Source: JBBILO01 sp037444855
GTDB taxonomy: Bacteria > Patescibacteriota > Microgenomatia > UBA1406 > GWC2-37-13
Assembly (NCBI GenBank): GCA_037444855.1
Contig: JBBILO010000005.1
Span: 1-64,000, forward strand
Direction: 5' to 3'
DNA length: 64,000 bases
In this document: piece after piece, positions 43,723 to 51,703 of the stretch
Position numbering within the stretch: the stretch's first letter is position 1
Layout of the letters: every line of letters begins with the position of its first letter
Made by a program: the position numbers and the translations under genes
The notes under the pieces: model-generated
Database searches by the model: none
Seen by the model: the letters and a program-made list of their open reading frames with translations, nothing else
Told to the model about the DNA's origin: nothing

Positions 43723-44211
43723 ATGAAAAAAAAGGATCAAAAGATTATTTCTTCTTATCAGTTAATAAAAAAAATAGTTTTAATTAGAAAACGATATAAG
43801 AAAATAGTTTTGGCTGGTGGTTGTTTTGATCTTTTTCATTACGGCCACCTAATTTTCTTAAAAAAAGCAAAAGCAGCAGGAGATTTTTTAATTATTTTGT
43901 TAGAATCTGATGATTTTATCAGAAAATCAAAAAAAAGAGAGCCGATACATAATCAAAATCAGAGAGCGGTTATTTTATCTTCAATTTCATATGTCGATTT
44001 GATTGTTAAAATTCCATACTTTAAGAGTGATGATCAATATCTTGACGTTGTCAGAATGATTCGGCCTTCAATAATCGCAGTGAGTGAAGGCGATGTTAAT
44101 TTTGAAAAAAAAGGGAAACAGGCAAAAATTGCTAACTGTAAAATAAAAATTGTTACAAAATTAGTATCAAAATTTTCTTCTCAAAAGATCATAGACCAAT
44201 TGAATTGTTAA
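43723..44211 (+). CDS. Cytidylyltransferase-like nucleotidyltransferase (HldE-C/TagD type)
   Basis: This 162-residue nucleotidyltransferase has VLAGGCFDLFHYGHLIFLKKAK, the H-x-G-H nucleotide-binding motif, and ISSISYVDLIV further on. This is the pattern of RfaE/HldE C-terminal adenylyltransferases and glycerol-3-phosphate cytidylyltransferases. The reaction would be transfer of AMP or CMP to a sugar or polyol phosphate, which could feed glycan synthesis. The usual ISSTxIR motif at the C-terminus is replaced by VSKFSSQKI. thpR begins 1 nt after its stop. The exact substrate is not decidable. Confidence 0.82.
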   Translation: MKKKDQKIISSYQLIKKIVLIRKRYKKIVLAGGCFDLFHYGHLIFLKKAKAAGDFLIILLESDDFIRKSKKREPIHNQNQRAVILSSISYVDLIVKIPYFKSDDQYLDVVRMIRPSIIAVSEGDVNFEKKGKQAKIANCKIKIVTKLVSKFSSQKIIDQLNC

Positions 44212-44212
44212 A

Positions 44213-44773
44213 ATGAGATTGTTTATTGCTATCGATTTGCCAAAAAAAGTCAAAAATAAAATCGCTAATCGTGTAAGGGAAATTAAAAATAATTACCGCC
44301 ACTATCGTTGGGTTACTGAAGAAAATTATCATTTAACGATTCTTTTTTTAGGAGAGATTGATGATTTCCATTTACTGGTAAAGATTAAAAAGGCGATTAA
44401 TGAAGCTATTTGGTCAATTAAGCCATTTTTTTTATACTCCCGTTCAATAAATGTTTTTTCTAATAACAAGCATATTATTTACTTAGAATTTTTCAGAGAA
44501 AAAGAATTGGAAAAGTTAGTTCAAGAGGTAAGAAATAAGTTTAGAATACACTTCAATTTAATCGATAATAAAAAATTTATTCCTCACTTAACACTCGCAA
44601 GAGGGAAAAGATCATCTAAACAACAATATCTTGCTTTAATAAAAAAACTTCAAAAAATAAAAATTGATGTCAATTTTCCAATAAATAAAATTATCCTCTA
44701 TCAAAGCATCATTTCGCCAGTATCAAAACAGCCTCATTATAAAAAAATCGCTTCCTTTTCTCTCAATGGTTAA
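44213..44773 (+). CDS. thpR: RNA 2',3'-cyclic phosphodiesterase ThpR (LigT)
   Basis: This 2H phosphoesterase superfamily protein of 186 residues has the two H-x-T-x motifs YHLTILFLG and PHLTLARGK. Relatives hydrolyse 2',3'-cyclic phosphate RNA ends and can ligate 2'-5' in vitro. RLFIAIDLP at the N-terminus is typical. It directly follows the nucleotidyltransferase gene. Its TAA stop is nested in TTAA with the stop of the convergent DUF5679 gene (4-nt overlap), so neither gene has room for its own terminator. Confidence 0.93.
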   Translation: MRLFIAIDLPKKVKNKIANRVREIKNNYRHYRWVTEENYHLTILFLGEIDDFHLLVKIKKAINEAIWSIKPFFLYSRSINVFSNNKHIIYLEFFREKELEKLVQEVRNKFRIHFNLIDNKKFIPHLTLARGKRSSKQQYLALIKKLQKIKIDVNFPINKIILYQSIISPVSKQPHYKKIASFSLNG

Positions 44774-44910
44774 GCGCCGATTTTAAACATCAAAGTGCCA
44801 CATTCTGGGCATTTAGCTTTCATAGCAGGTTTCCCATTTTTCATCGTCACTCTTTCTGGACTAGTTACCTCTTTTTTTGCTCGACACTTAACACAATACA
44901 TTTGAGCCAT
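44770..44910 (-). CDS. DUF5679-family zinc-ribbon-like small protein
   Basis: This 46-residue protein starts MAQMYCVKCRAKKEV and ends CPECGTLMFKIGA. Two C-x2-C pairs (C6/C9, C34/C37) should bind one zinc. The central VTMKNGKPAMKAKC is the DUF5679 signature found throughout Patescibacteria. Function is unknown; small zinc ribbons of this kind often sit on ribosomes or RNA polymerase. Start: ATG at 44910, preceded by a strong Shine-Dalgarno (GGGGGTGAT), the only clear one I saw in the window. It lies 26 nt after the small membrane-protein gene, so it is the second gene of a - strand pair. Confidence 0.9.
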   Translation of the reverse strand: MAQMYCVKCRAKKEVTSPERVTMKNGKPAMKAKCPECGTLMFKIGA

Positions 44911-44914
44911 AATT

Positions 44915-44923
44915 ATCACCCCC
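44915..44923 (-). promoter_or_regulatory. Strong Shine-Dalgarno for the DUF5679 gene
   Basis: GGGGGTGAT on the - strand matches the anti-SD complement GGAGGTGAT with one mismatch. Four bases separate it from the ATG, giving standard SD spacing. It decides the start at 44910. Confidence 0.75.
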
Positions 44924-44936
44924 TTTGGTGAAAAAT

Positions 44937-45248
44937 TTATCTAATTTTTATCATAGCATAGTATATAGCGATTTCAAGAGCAAAAATAAAAAAAGAGATG
45001 GCGATAGTTTTTTTTAAATCTTTTTTAAAGTATAAATTCAATTGATCGTCTTTTTGATTAGAAATATCTTTAAATTGATGGTTTACTGTTTTTTTATTAA
45101 CTGATTTTATTTTTGGTTCAGTTAATGAATTTTTTTGCAGCGGGGGGGACGTCTCTAACAGTAAGTTTTGTTGAGCAATTTTTTTTATAAGCTCCATCTT
45201 TCGTCGGTAATCAGCGATAATTTTTTTTTTCTTAGTTCGTTTTTTCAT
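44937..45248 (-). CDS. Small basic tail-anchored protein, unknown
   Basis: This 103-residue protein has a very basic N-terminus (KKRTKKKKIIADYRRK), a polar middle with a coiled-coil-like start, and one C-terminal membrane helix (about 80-100), so it is probably tail-anchored with the bulk in the cytoplasm. I chose ATG at 45248 over TTG at 45260. The basic patch suggests contact with RNA, DNA or ribosomes near the membrane, but no family is recognised. It shares a transcript with the downstream DUF5679 gene and diverges from the DUF4446 gene. Confidence 0.6.
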   Translation of the reverse strand: MKKRTKKKKIIADYRRKMELIKKIAQQNLLLETSPPLQKNSLTEPKIKSVNKKTVNHQFKDISNQKDDQLNLYFKKDLKKTIAISFFIFALEIAIYYAMIKIR

Positions 45249-45270
45249 GGTAGATTTCAATACGCCATAA

Positions 45271-45299
45271 TTGACATCAATAATTATAAATTATAAAAT
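45271..45299 (+). promoter_or_regulatory. Consensus sigma70-type promoter for DUF4446 operon
   Basis: TTGACA (45271-45276), a 17-nt spacer and TAAAAT (45294-45299) lie 10 nt before the ATG at 45310. The TTG of the -35 box is in frame with the gene and could be mistaken for its start codon. Confidence 0.75.
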
Positions 45300-45309
45300 T
45301 AAAATCAAG

Positions 45310-45783
45310 ATGAATTTAGAGATAATTTTTTTTTCTATTTTTTTTGGTTGGTTGATCTTTCTTACCTATTCTTTGTATAAAATTAGATCTCATTATAATA
45401 ATTTAATCATTCGGACAAAAAAAAGACAGATAGATGAGATTCTTGATTTTCTATTAGAAAAAAATCAGCTTTTTGATAAACTTATTAAACAGTTAAAACA
45501 ACAAATTTCAGAGATAGCTGGAGATGCTAGCTTTCATTTTCAAAAAATAAGCTTTCTTCGATTTAAACCATTCGAACAAAAAGGCGAAGATGCTTTTATC
45601 GTGGGTTTTTTTGATGAAAAAAATAACGGAATTTTAATTAATTTTATTTATATTCGAGATGGTTTAAGGATTTACCCAAAAATTATCAAAAATGGTCAGG
45701 GTTTGAAGTATCGGCTGACCGATGAGGAAAAAGAGGCGATTAATAAAAGTCAATCATTAAAAGTTTTGAATCCAAAATTATGA
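45310..45783 (+). CDS. DUF4446-family membrane protein
   Basis: This 158-codon frame has one N-terminal membrane helix (about residues 3-20), a helical linker with likely coiled coil, and the C-terminal DUF4446 domain (ISFLRFKPFEQKGEDAF, DEKNNGILINFIYIRDGLRIYPK, LTDEEKEAI). Function is unknown. The family is found in Firmicutes and Patescibacteria, often near chromosome segregation or envelope genes. The start is ATG at 45310; the earlier in-frame TTG is the -35 element. Its stop overlaps the next ATG by 4 nt, opening an operon that runs to the MBL hydrolase at 50329. Confidence 0.88.
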   Translation: MNLEIIFFSIFFGWLIFLTYSLYKIRSHYNNLIIRTKKRQIDEILDFLLEKNQLFDKLIKQLKQQISEIAGDASFHFQKISFLRFKPFEQKGEDAFIVGFFDEKNNGILINFIYIRDGLRIYPKIIKNGQGLKYRLTDEEKEAINKSQSLKVLNPKL

Positions 45784-46952
45784 TCGAAAAAAAAAGAGCT
45801 TTTTTTTACCTCGTTTTTGCATTTTTTGTTAGCTTTTTAGGGAGTTTATTTTTATTTAGACAAAAAAAAACAGAGGGAATATTTAGTCCAATTGTCAGTC
45901 AAATAGTTAAGAACAAAGAGACACTATTATCAAACAATCAAGATGGACTAAATGAGCCAAAAACTGAAATTTGCCCTTTAAATGGGATTCTTTATTCGAA
46001 ATCTCAAAAAAAACTCTGGGAAAAAAGAAGACCGTTAGGCATCATGGTTGAAAATCATCTTGAAGCCCGGCCTCAGTCAGGTTTATCTTCGGCGGATATT
46101 GTTTATGAAGTAGTCGCCGAAGGAGGAATAACAAGATTTTTGGCGATTTACTATTGTCAAGATGCTGATTATGTTGGACCAGTCCGCTCAGCTCGAATCT
46201 ATTTTATCAAGCTTCTTCAAGAATATGGAGATTATCCTTTATATGCTCATGTTGGGGGTGCCAATACACCAGGACCAGCTGATGCCTTGGGAGAAATTAG
46301 GAATTTAGGTTGGGTGAATTATAACGATCTTAATCAATTTTCGGTTCCTTTTCCCAATTTTTGGCGCGATTATGAACGATTACCCAATCGGGCGACCGAG
46401 CATACGGTATACACTTCCACTAAAAGATTATGGCAGTATGCGGCGACAAAAAGAGATCTAACTAATGTTGATGAAAATGGTGAAGAATGGAGTAAAAATT
46501 TTACTCCGTGGCGATTCAAAGATGATGAAAGAACTAATAATCGTGGATCATTAACAGCGATTAATTTTGGTTTCTGGAACAATAATTTAGCTGATTATTC
46601 AGTTAAGTGGCAGTACGATAAAGTAACAAATAGTTTTAAAAGATTTAATGGAGGATCGCCTCATTTGGATAAAAACACCGGTAAACAAATTGAAGCAAAA
46701 AATGTTGTTATCGTTTTTTCCAATGAGTCGCCAGCCAATGATGGTTATGAGGGTGGGCATTTACTTTACGATATAGTTGGAAAGGGAGAGGGTATCGTTT
46801 TTCAGGATGGGAAAAAGATCGACGTTTATTGGGAGAAACCAAAAGAAACAGAAAGGATGATATTTAGAGATAAAAATAGAGATGAGATCTCTTTTGTTCG
46901 AGGTCAAATCTGGATAGAGGTTTTGCCAAAAGGAAATAATGTTAATTATTAA
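45780..46952 (+). CDS. DUF3048 (YerB-like) extracytoplasmic protein
   Basis: This 390-residue protein has an N-terminal membrane anchor (about 7-26) and then the YerB/DUF3048 domains. RPLGIMVENHLEARPQSGLSSADIVYEVVAEGGITRFLAIYY is the diagnostic N-terminal domain and GPVRSARIYFI follows. The C-terminal domain carries DGGHLL-like EGGHLLYDIVGKGEG and the final V-x-x-G-x-IWIE-x-L strand. The anchor lacks a lipobox cysteine, so it is membrane-tethered rather than a lipoprotein. Function is unknown; the family is found at Gram-positive-like surfaces. It overlaps the DUF4446 gene by 4 nt and lies 5 nt before the next gene. Confidence 0.9.
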   Translation: MIEKKRAFFYLVFAFFVSFLGSLFLFRQKKTEGIFSPIVSQIVKNKETLLSNNQDGLNEPKTEICPLNGILYSKSQKKLWEKRRPLGIMVENHLEARPQSGLSSADIVYEVVAEGGITRFLAIYYCQDADYVGPVRSARIYFIKLLQEYGDYPLYAHVGGANTPGPADALGEIRNLGWVNYNDLNQFSVPFPNFWRDYERLPNRATEHTVYTSTKRLWQYAATKRDLTNVDENGEEWSKNFTPWRFKDDERTNNRGSLTAINFGFWNNNLADYSVKWQYDKVTNSFKRFNGGSPHLDKNTGKQIEAKNVVIVFSNESPANDGYEGGHLLYDIVGKGEGIVFQDGKKIDVYWEKPKETERMIFRDKNRDEISFVRGQIWIEVLPKGNNVNY

Positions 46953-46957
46953 ATGAT

Positions 46958-47533
46958 ATGATTGAAAAAATTATTTCATCAAAAACAAGGAGAAAGATTT
47001 TAGAGCTTTTATTTCACCATCCAGATCAAAGTTTTTACCTTAGAAAAGTAGTAAGAGAGGTCAATGAAGAAGTCAATGCTGTTAAGAGAGAATTAGATAT
47101 TTTAACCGAAGCCAAGGCTCTTAATAAAGAAAAAAGGTTGAATAAAGTTTTTTTTTCTCTCAATAAAAACTGGCGATATTATGAAGATTTTTTGAGAATA
47201 TTTGCCAAAAATAACCTTTTATCAACCTTATTTTACGCAAATCTGCCAAGAATGGGTAAGATTAAGTATGTGGCATTATCGATGAAATTTGTTAAAAGAC
47301 AACCAATTAAAGATGATGAAGTTTATCTTCTTGTTGTTGGGATTGTTGTTATTCCTGAGATTCAGTTAATTATTAGCCAAGTAGAAAAAAAACTAAATCA
47401 AGAAATTAACTTTACGGTGATGACTGAAGAGGAGTTTATTTTTAGAAAAAAAAATAATGATCCTTTTATTTGGCGTTTCCTTAAATATCCTAAAGTTATG
47501 TTGTTAGGAAGCGAAGAGGATTTTCTCAAATAA
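46958..47533 (+). CDS. Winged-HTH protein with degenerate nucleotidyltransferase domain
   Basis: The N-terminus (1-65) is a winged helix: KTRRKILELLFHHPDQSFYLRKVVREVNEEVNAVKRELDILTEA. The remaining part has the order of a MNT/Pol-beta nucleotidyltransferase domain, but the catalytic G-S-x-x-x-G motif reads MKFVKRQP and the D-x-D motif reads EVYLLVVG, so the domain looks inactive. Such fusions are common as unassigned regulators in Patescibacteria and archaea. It lies between the DUF3048 gene and secD in a tight operon (5 and 10 nt gaps). A regulatory role is inferred from the HTH only. Confidence 0.7.
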   Translation: MIEKIISSKTRRKILELLFHHPDQSFYLRKVVREVNEEVNAVKRELDILTEAKALNKEKRLNKVFFSLNKNWRYYEDFLRIFAKNNLLSTLFYANLPRMGKIKYVALSMKFVKRQPIKDDEVYLLVVGIVVIPEIQLIISQVEKKLNQEINFTVMTEEEFIFRKKNNDPFIWRFLKYPKVMLLGSEEDFLK

Positions 47534-47543
47534 AATTCATGAT

Positions 47544-48851
47544 ATGAAAATTTTTAAACAAGTTTTATTAATAACATTATTCTTATTACTCATTTGGATT
47601 AATATACCTGATATTTTTTTTATTAAACCGTTAAGTTTAGATATCAATTTTTTTGATAAACAGATAAGAAAGGAGTTTCCCTTAAGATATGGTTTAGATA
47701 TTGTTGGGGGAAGCCGCTTAGTTTTTCAGGCTAATATTAAAAGAATTAATTCTTTAGACATTAATGATGCCATTGAGGGGGCAAGAAATGTGATTGAGAA
47801 ACGAGTGAATTTTTTTGGAGTTTCTGAGCCGGTAGTTCAAGTATTAAAAAGCGGAGATGATTATCGAATTATCGTCGAACTACCTGGGATAAAAGATGTT
47901 AATCAGGCGATTAATATCATTGGGAAAACTGCCCAACTTCAATTTGGGGAAATAGAAAAAGGGAAAATCGCTACAACAACTGCCGATCTTTATTCAATGA
48001 CTGAAAAAACTGATCTAACAGGAGCTGAGGTAAAAAAAGCTAAAGTTGTTTTTAATCCACAAACGGGTAAAACAGAAGTTGCTTTAAATTTCTCTGAAGA
48101 AGGAAAAGTAATTTTTTCTGAGCTAACAAAAAGAAACATCAATCGACCATTACCTATTTTTTTAGATAACATAATTATTTCGGCCCCGATAGTTCAGCAA
48201 GAAATTATTGATGGTAATGCGGTTATAACCGGTAATTTTAGCCTAGACGAAGCAAAAAATTTGGCTAACGCGATTAATTCAGGAGCTTTACCAGTACCTA
48301 TAAAATTAATAGAGCAAAAAACGATCGGACCGACTTTAGGGAAAGAAGAAATTAATAAAAGTTTTATTGCTGGATTAATTGGATTAGCGATGGTCGGTAT
48401 TTTTATGATCAGTTATTACGGCAAATTAGGTTTTGTTGCGACGATTGCTCTATTAATCTATGGATTACTCTCTTTAACGATTTTTCGCCTTTTATCGATT
48501 GTCCTTACCTTATCAGGAATTACTGGCTTTATCTTATCGATTGGTATGGCTGTCGATTCCAATATTCTTATTTTTGAAAGAATAAAGGAAGAATTAAGAA
48601 AAGGAAAGGATATTCAAATTGCTCTAAATATCGGTTTCGGTAAAGCTCTTTCAGCGATCAAAGACGCTAACTTAACGATAATTACGGTGGCATTTATTTT
48701 ATTAAACCCCTTAAACTGGGATTTTTTACCTCAATTTGGGATGGTTCGTGGGTTTGCTCTAACCTTGGGAATTGGGGTGATTACCAGTCTTTTTACTGGT
48801 GTTGTTATTACTAAAAGATTAATAAAAGTCTTTTATCGATTAAATGATTGA
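47544..48851 (+). CDS. secD: Protein translocase subunit SecD
   Basis: SecD works with SecF in the Sec translocon, using proton motive force to pull proteins out. The 435 residues have an N-terminal helix, the P1 start with RYGLDIVGGSRLVFQ, INVIEKRVNFFGVSEPVVQ-like sequence, LPGIKDVNQAI, then six C-terminal helices with GMAVDSNILIFERIKEELRKGK and GFGKALSAIKDANLTIITVAFIL. It is shorter than E. coli SecD (615) because the P1 head domain is reduced, as in many Gram-positive forms. It overlaps secF by 8 nt. Confidence 0.95.
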   Translation: MKIFKQVLLITLFLLLIWINIPDIFFIKPLSLDINFFDKQIRKEFPLRYGLDIVGGSRLVFQANIKRINSLDINDAIEGARNVIEKRVNFFGVSEPVVQVLKSGDDYRIIVELPGIKDVNQAINIIGKTAQLQFGEIEKGKIATTTADLYSMTEKTDLTGAEVKKAKVVFNPQTGKTEVALNFSEEGKVIFSELTKRNINRPLPIFLDNIIISAPIVQQEIIDGNAVITGNFSLDEAKNLANAINSGALPVPIKLIEQKTIGPTLGKEEINKSFIAGLIGLAMVGIFMISYYGKLGFVATIALLIYGLLSLTIFRLLSIVLTLSGITGFILSIGMAVDSNILIFERIKEELRKGKDIQIALNIGFGKALSAIKDANLTIITVAFILLNPLNWDFLPQFGMVRGFALTLGIGVITSLFTGVVITKRLIKVFYRLND

Positions 48852-49719
48852 TTTTTTGAAATTTCGCTGGTTATATTTTTTAATTTCTTTAATAGTTATC
48901 GGTGTTGGTTTGTTGTCGATCATTAAATGGGGTTATCGATATTCAATTGAGTTTACTGGAGGAACGGAAATTGAGTTGATACTAGAAAAAATTGCCAAAG
49001 AGACAAAGATAAAAGAGACATTAGAAAAAGAAAAAATTCTTGTTAGGGATATAAAGGTCAACGGTAATTTTGTTAATATTCAAACGGAGTTTTTAGAGCA
49101 AGGAATAATTGATTCAATAAAAAAGAATCTTGAAAAGGAATTAAAACAAAAAATTATCATCAATAAAAGTGAGACTTTTGGTTCAATCGTGAGTCAAGAA
49201 ATGATTAAAAAAACAATCACTGCTACTTTTTTTTCAATAATAGGAATTTTGATGTTTATTTTTTTTTCCTTTGGTAGCTTTAACTATTCTGTGGCAGCTG
49301 TGGTTGCCATGATTCATGATGTGATGGTTCTTTTTGGGATCTATTCTCTTTTTTCCCATTTTTTTCTTGCTGAATTTGATACGATGTTTGTCACTAGTGT
49401 TTTAACGACAATGTCTTTTTCAGTTCACGATACGATTGTGATTCTTGATAAAATTAGAGAATATTATCGAGAAGAAGGCAAAGAAGATATAGAATATTAT
49501 GCGAATAAAGCTTTAACTGAAACTATGGTTCGTTCACTTAATAATTCATTGACAATTATTTTTATGCTTTTTGCCTTAGTGATTTTAGGGGGATCAACGA
49601 TCAAATTTTTTTCCTTATCTCTTTTAGTGGGAACGATCGTTGGCACCTATTCATCGCCTTTTGTCGCCACTCCAATCTTAGTATTTTTAGAAAAGAGAAA
49701 GCAAAATGCTGAAAGTTAA
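48844..49719 (+). CDS. secF: Protein translocase subunit SecF
   Basis: This 291-residue partner of SecD has the N-terminal helix, YRYSIEFTGGTEIEL, then the membrane domain with AAVVAMIHDVMVLFGIYSLF, SFSVHDTIVILDKIREYYREEG and ETMVRSLNNSLTIIFMLFALVILGGSTIKFFSLSLLVGTIVGTYSS. Length and motifs are normal for SecF. Overlaps on both sides (8 nt with secD, 14 nt with the MBL gene) show it is inside the long operon that begins at the TTGACA promoter at 45271. Confidence 0.96.
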   Translation: MIDFLKFRWLYFLISLIVIGVGLLSIIKWGYRYSIEFTGGTEIELILEKIAKETKIKETLEKEKILVRDIKVNGNFVNIQTEFLEQGIIDSIKKNLEKELKQKIIINKSETFGSIVSQEMIKKTITATFFSIIGILMFIFFSFGSFNYSVAAVVAMIHDVMVLFGIYSLFSHFFLAEFDTMFVTSVLTTMSFSVHDTIVILDKIREYYREEGKEDIEYYANKALTETMVRSLNNSLTIIFMLFALVILGGSTIKFFSLSLLVGTIVGTYSSPFVATPILVFLEKRKQNAES

Positions 49720-50329
49720 TCAATTTTCTCTTGGCGAACTCCAAGCGAATTGTTATTTAGTTATTGATAAAAAAAATAATTGTCTTATTATCGATCCTGG
49801 AGATGAAGCAGATTTCATTTTAGAAAAAATTCAAAAAGAAAAATTAATCCCTCAAGCTATTTTAGTTACTCATGGACATTTCGATCATATCGGAGCGGCG
49901 GGTGAAATTCAACTCTCATTTGATATTCCTTTTTTTGTTGCTAAAGATGATGAGTTTTTAATCAACCGATTGAATGAAAGCGCCCAATATTTTTTAGGTT
50001 ATGATCCACATTTTATTAAACCAAAAAATATTATTTATTTATCAAAAAACAAGTTTTACCTTTCAAGTTTCATGTTTCATATTTTAAAAACCCCCGGTCA
50101 TACTCCTGGTAGTCTCTGTTTTTACTTTAAAGAGAACAAGATAATTTTTACTGGTGATACCTTGTTTAAAGGAAGCTATGGTCGCTATGATTTTGCTTAT
50201 AGTAATAAGGATAAATTATTTAATTCTTTAAAAACAATTTTTCAATTACCAGAAGAGACAATGATTTATCCAGGTCATGGAGAAGAAAGCTTCATTAAAA
50301 ACGAAAAAAGATTAATTACTCTTGTTTAA
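49706..50329 (+). CDS. MBL-fold metallo-hydrolase (glyoxalase II-like)
   Basis: This 207-residue metallo-beta-lactamase-fold hydrolase has the two-metal motif THGHFDHIGAA, then TPGHTPGSLCFYF, FTGDTLFKGSYGRYDF and YPGHGEESF, all in order. This is the YcbL/hydroxyacylglutathione-hydrolase-like group that acts on thioesters; the C-terminal glutathione-binding helices of true glyoxalase II are missing. The natural substrate is unknown. The ATG is 14 nt inside secF, and the end overlaps the convergent cca-like gene by 14 nt. Confidence 0.9.
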   Translation: MLKVNQFSLGELQANCYLVIDKKNNCLIIDPGDEADFILEKIQKEKLIPQAILVTHGHFDHIGAAGEIQLSFDIPFFVAKDDEFLINRLNESAQYFLGYDPHFIKPKNIIYLSKNKFYLSSFMFHILKTPGHTPGSLCFYFKENKIIFTGDTLFKGSYGRYDFAYSNKDKLFNSLKTIFQLPEETMIYPGHGEESFIKNEKRLITLV

Positions 50330-51662
50330 ATTTTTTAATCGCTTCTAAAAGAACTTCTCTTTGATTTTTCAATTTATTATCAACCACTCGTTTAAAAATT
50401 TTTTTTAACACTTGACCAACTTTTGGTCCTGGCTTCAGGTTAAGAATATTCATAACATCATAGCCATCAATTTTTAAATCAGTAATTGAAAAAGGTTTTT
50501 TTTGAACTTCCTTTAGCCTTTTTTTAAAAAGCTCAAATCGCCAAGACGTTGCTTTTACTCCTGAACCAAGTCGGTCGCCGACTCTTAAATCAAGAATATC
50601 TTGAAGATAATCTTTGCCGACTTTTCTAATAAATCGGCGAATAGCTTTATCAGTTTGGATTTCAGACACAGCAAATTGATGATTTCTCACTAGAGCAATC
50701 AATTTTTCTTTTTCTTTATTAGAAAGTCGAAATCTTTCAGCAATTTTTTTAGCTAGTTTTTCACCGACAACTTCATGATTATAAAAAGTAATTAATCCTG
50801 TTTTTTCATCTTTTTTAAATGTTGGGGCTTTGCCAATATCGTGGATTAAAGTGGCAAAGCGGGTAATGGTATCTTTTGATGGACAAAATTTTAGTGATAA
50901 AACTGAATGGGTTCCCACATCATAAATATGATGTCTTTTTGGGCTTTTCTGAGGTATGGAAAAACAAATATCGAGTTCAGGAAGAACATATTTTAACAAC
51001 CCAGTATTTCTTAAAAAAAGTACCCCTTCGGCTGGGTGATCGCTGGATAAAATTTTTAGAAATTCATCTCTAATTCGTTCCCAAGAAATTTTTTTAATCA
51101 GGTGAGCGTTTTTTTTTATCGCTTCGAGAGTTTTTTCTTCAATCAAAAATCCCAGTTGTGAAGTGAAGCGAATTGCCCTGACTAACCTTAAAGCATCTTC
51201 TTGAAAACGTTTGTTAGGATCGCCGACAGCTTTTATAATTTTATTTTTTAAATCACCTTGGCCGCTAAAAGGGTCGATAATATTTTTTCCATCATATGCG
51301 ATTGCGTTAATAGTAAAGTCACGTCTTGCTAGATCTTCTTTGATGGTTTTTGCCCATTCAATTTTTTTTGGATGGCGAAAATCTTTATATTGACTTTCTT
51401 TTCGAAAGGGTGTAATTTCTAAAGTGATTGTTTGATGATCTATTTTTAAGGGATAAGAAACAGTACCGTATTGGTTATTTAAGAAAGAATGTGGGAGTAT
51501 TTTTAAAATATTTTCAGGAATTGCTGAGGTCGTTATGTCCCAATTTTTCACTTCTTTATTCAAAAGAAGATCGCGAACCGCTCCACCAACAATGTAAATT
51601 TCAAAACCATTATTGTTAAATTTATTGATAATATCAAGAATGTATTGGGGTAGGCTTAACAT
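50316..51662 (-). CDS. cca: CCA-adding enzyme / poly(A) polymerase with HD domain
   Basis: This class II nucleotidyltransferase of 448 residues has IVGGAVRDLLL (G26-D31), RRDFTINAIAYD, DALRLVRAIRFTSQLGF, and a C-terminal HD domain (TLIHDIGKA, NHEVVGEKLA). It would add CCA to tRNA 3' ends. The three tRNAs in this window encode no CCA, so such an enzyme is needed. The catalytic D-x-D site reads KNWDITTSA: Asn40 (AAT codon) stands where family members have the first catalytic Asp, and D42 is kept. Either the metal site tolerates Asn, or this copy is a poly(A)/other variant. It overlaps the convergent MBL gene by 14 nt. Confidence 0.88.
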   Translation of the reverse strand: MLSLPQYILDIINKFNNNGFEIYIVGGAVRDLLLNKEVKNWDITTSAIPENILKILPHSFLNNQYGTVSYPLKIDHQTITLEITPFRKESQYKDFRHPKKIEWAKTIKEDLARRDFTINAIAYDGKNIIDPFSGQGDLKNKIIKAVGDPNKRFQEDALRLVRAIRFTSQLGFLIEEKTLEAIKKNAHLIKKISWERIRDEFLKILSSDHPAEGVLFLRNTGLLKYVLPELDICFSIPQKSPKRHHIYDVGTHSVLSLKFCPSKDTITRFATLIHDIGKAPTFKKDEKTGLITFYNHEVVGEKLAKKIAERFRLSNKEKEKLIALVRNHQFAVSEIQTDKAIRRFIRKVGKDYLQDILDLRVGDRLGSGVKATSWRFELFKKRLKEVQKKPFSITDLKIDGYDVMNILNLKPGPKVGQVLKKIFKRVVDNKLKNQREVLLEAIKKFKQE

Positions 51663-51703
51663 GAGATAATTATAACTTAAAAAATGCTTGAATTTAGTTC
51701 TTA

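Noticed and set aside
44911..44930. Hairpin TCACC...GGTGA as a terminator between two - strand genes
   Set aside because: The stem is only 5 bp, it includes the Shine-Dalgarno of DUF5679, and no suitable T-run follows on the - strand.
45271..45309. TTG start for the DUF4446 gene
   Set aside because: The TTG belongs to a TTGACA-N17-TAAAAT promoter. The ATG at 45310 starts directly before the membrane helix typical of the family.
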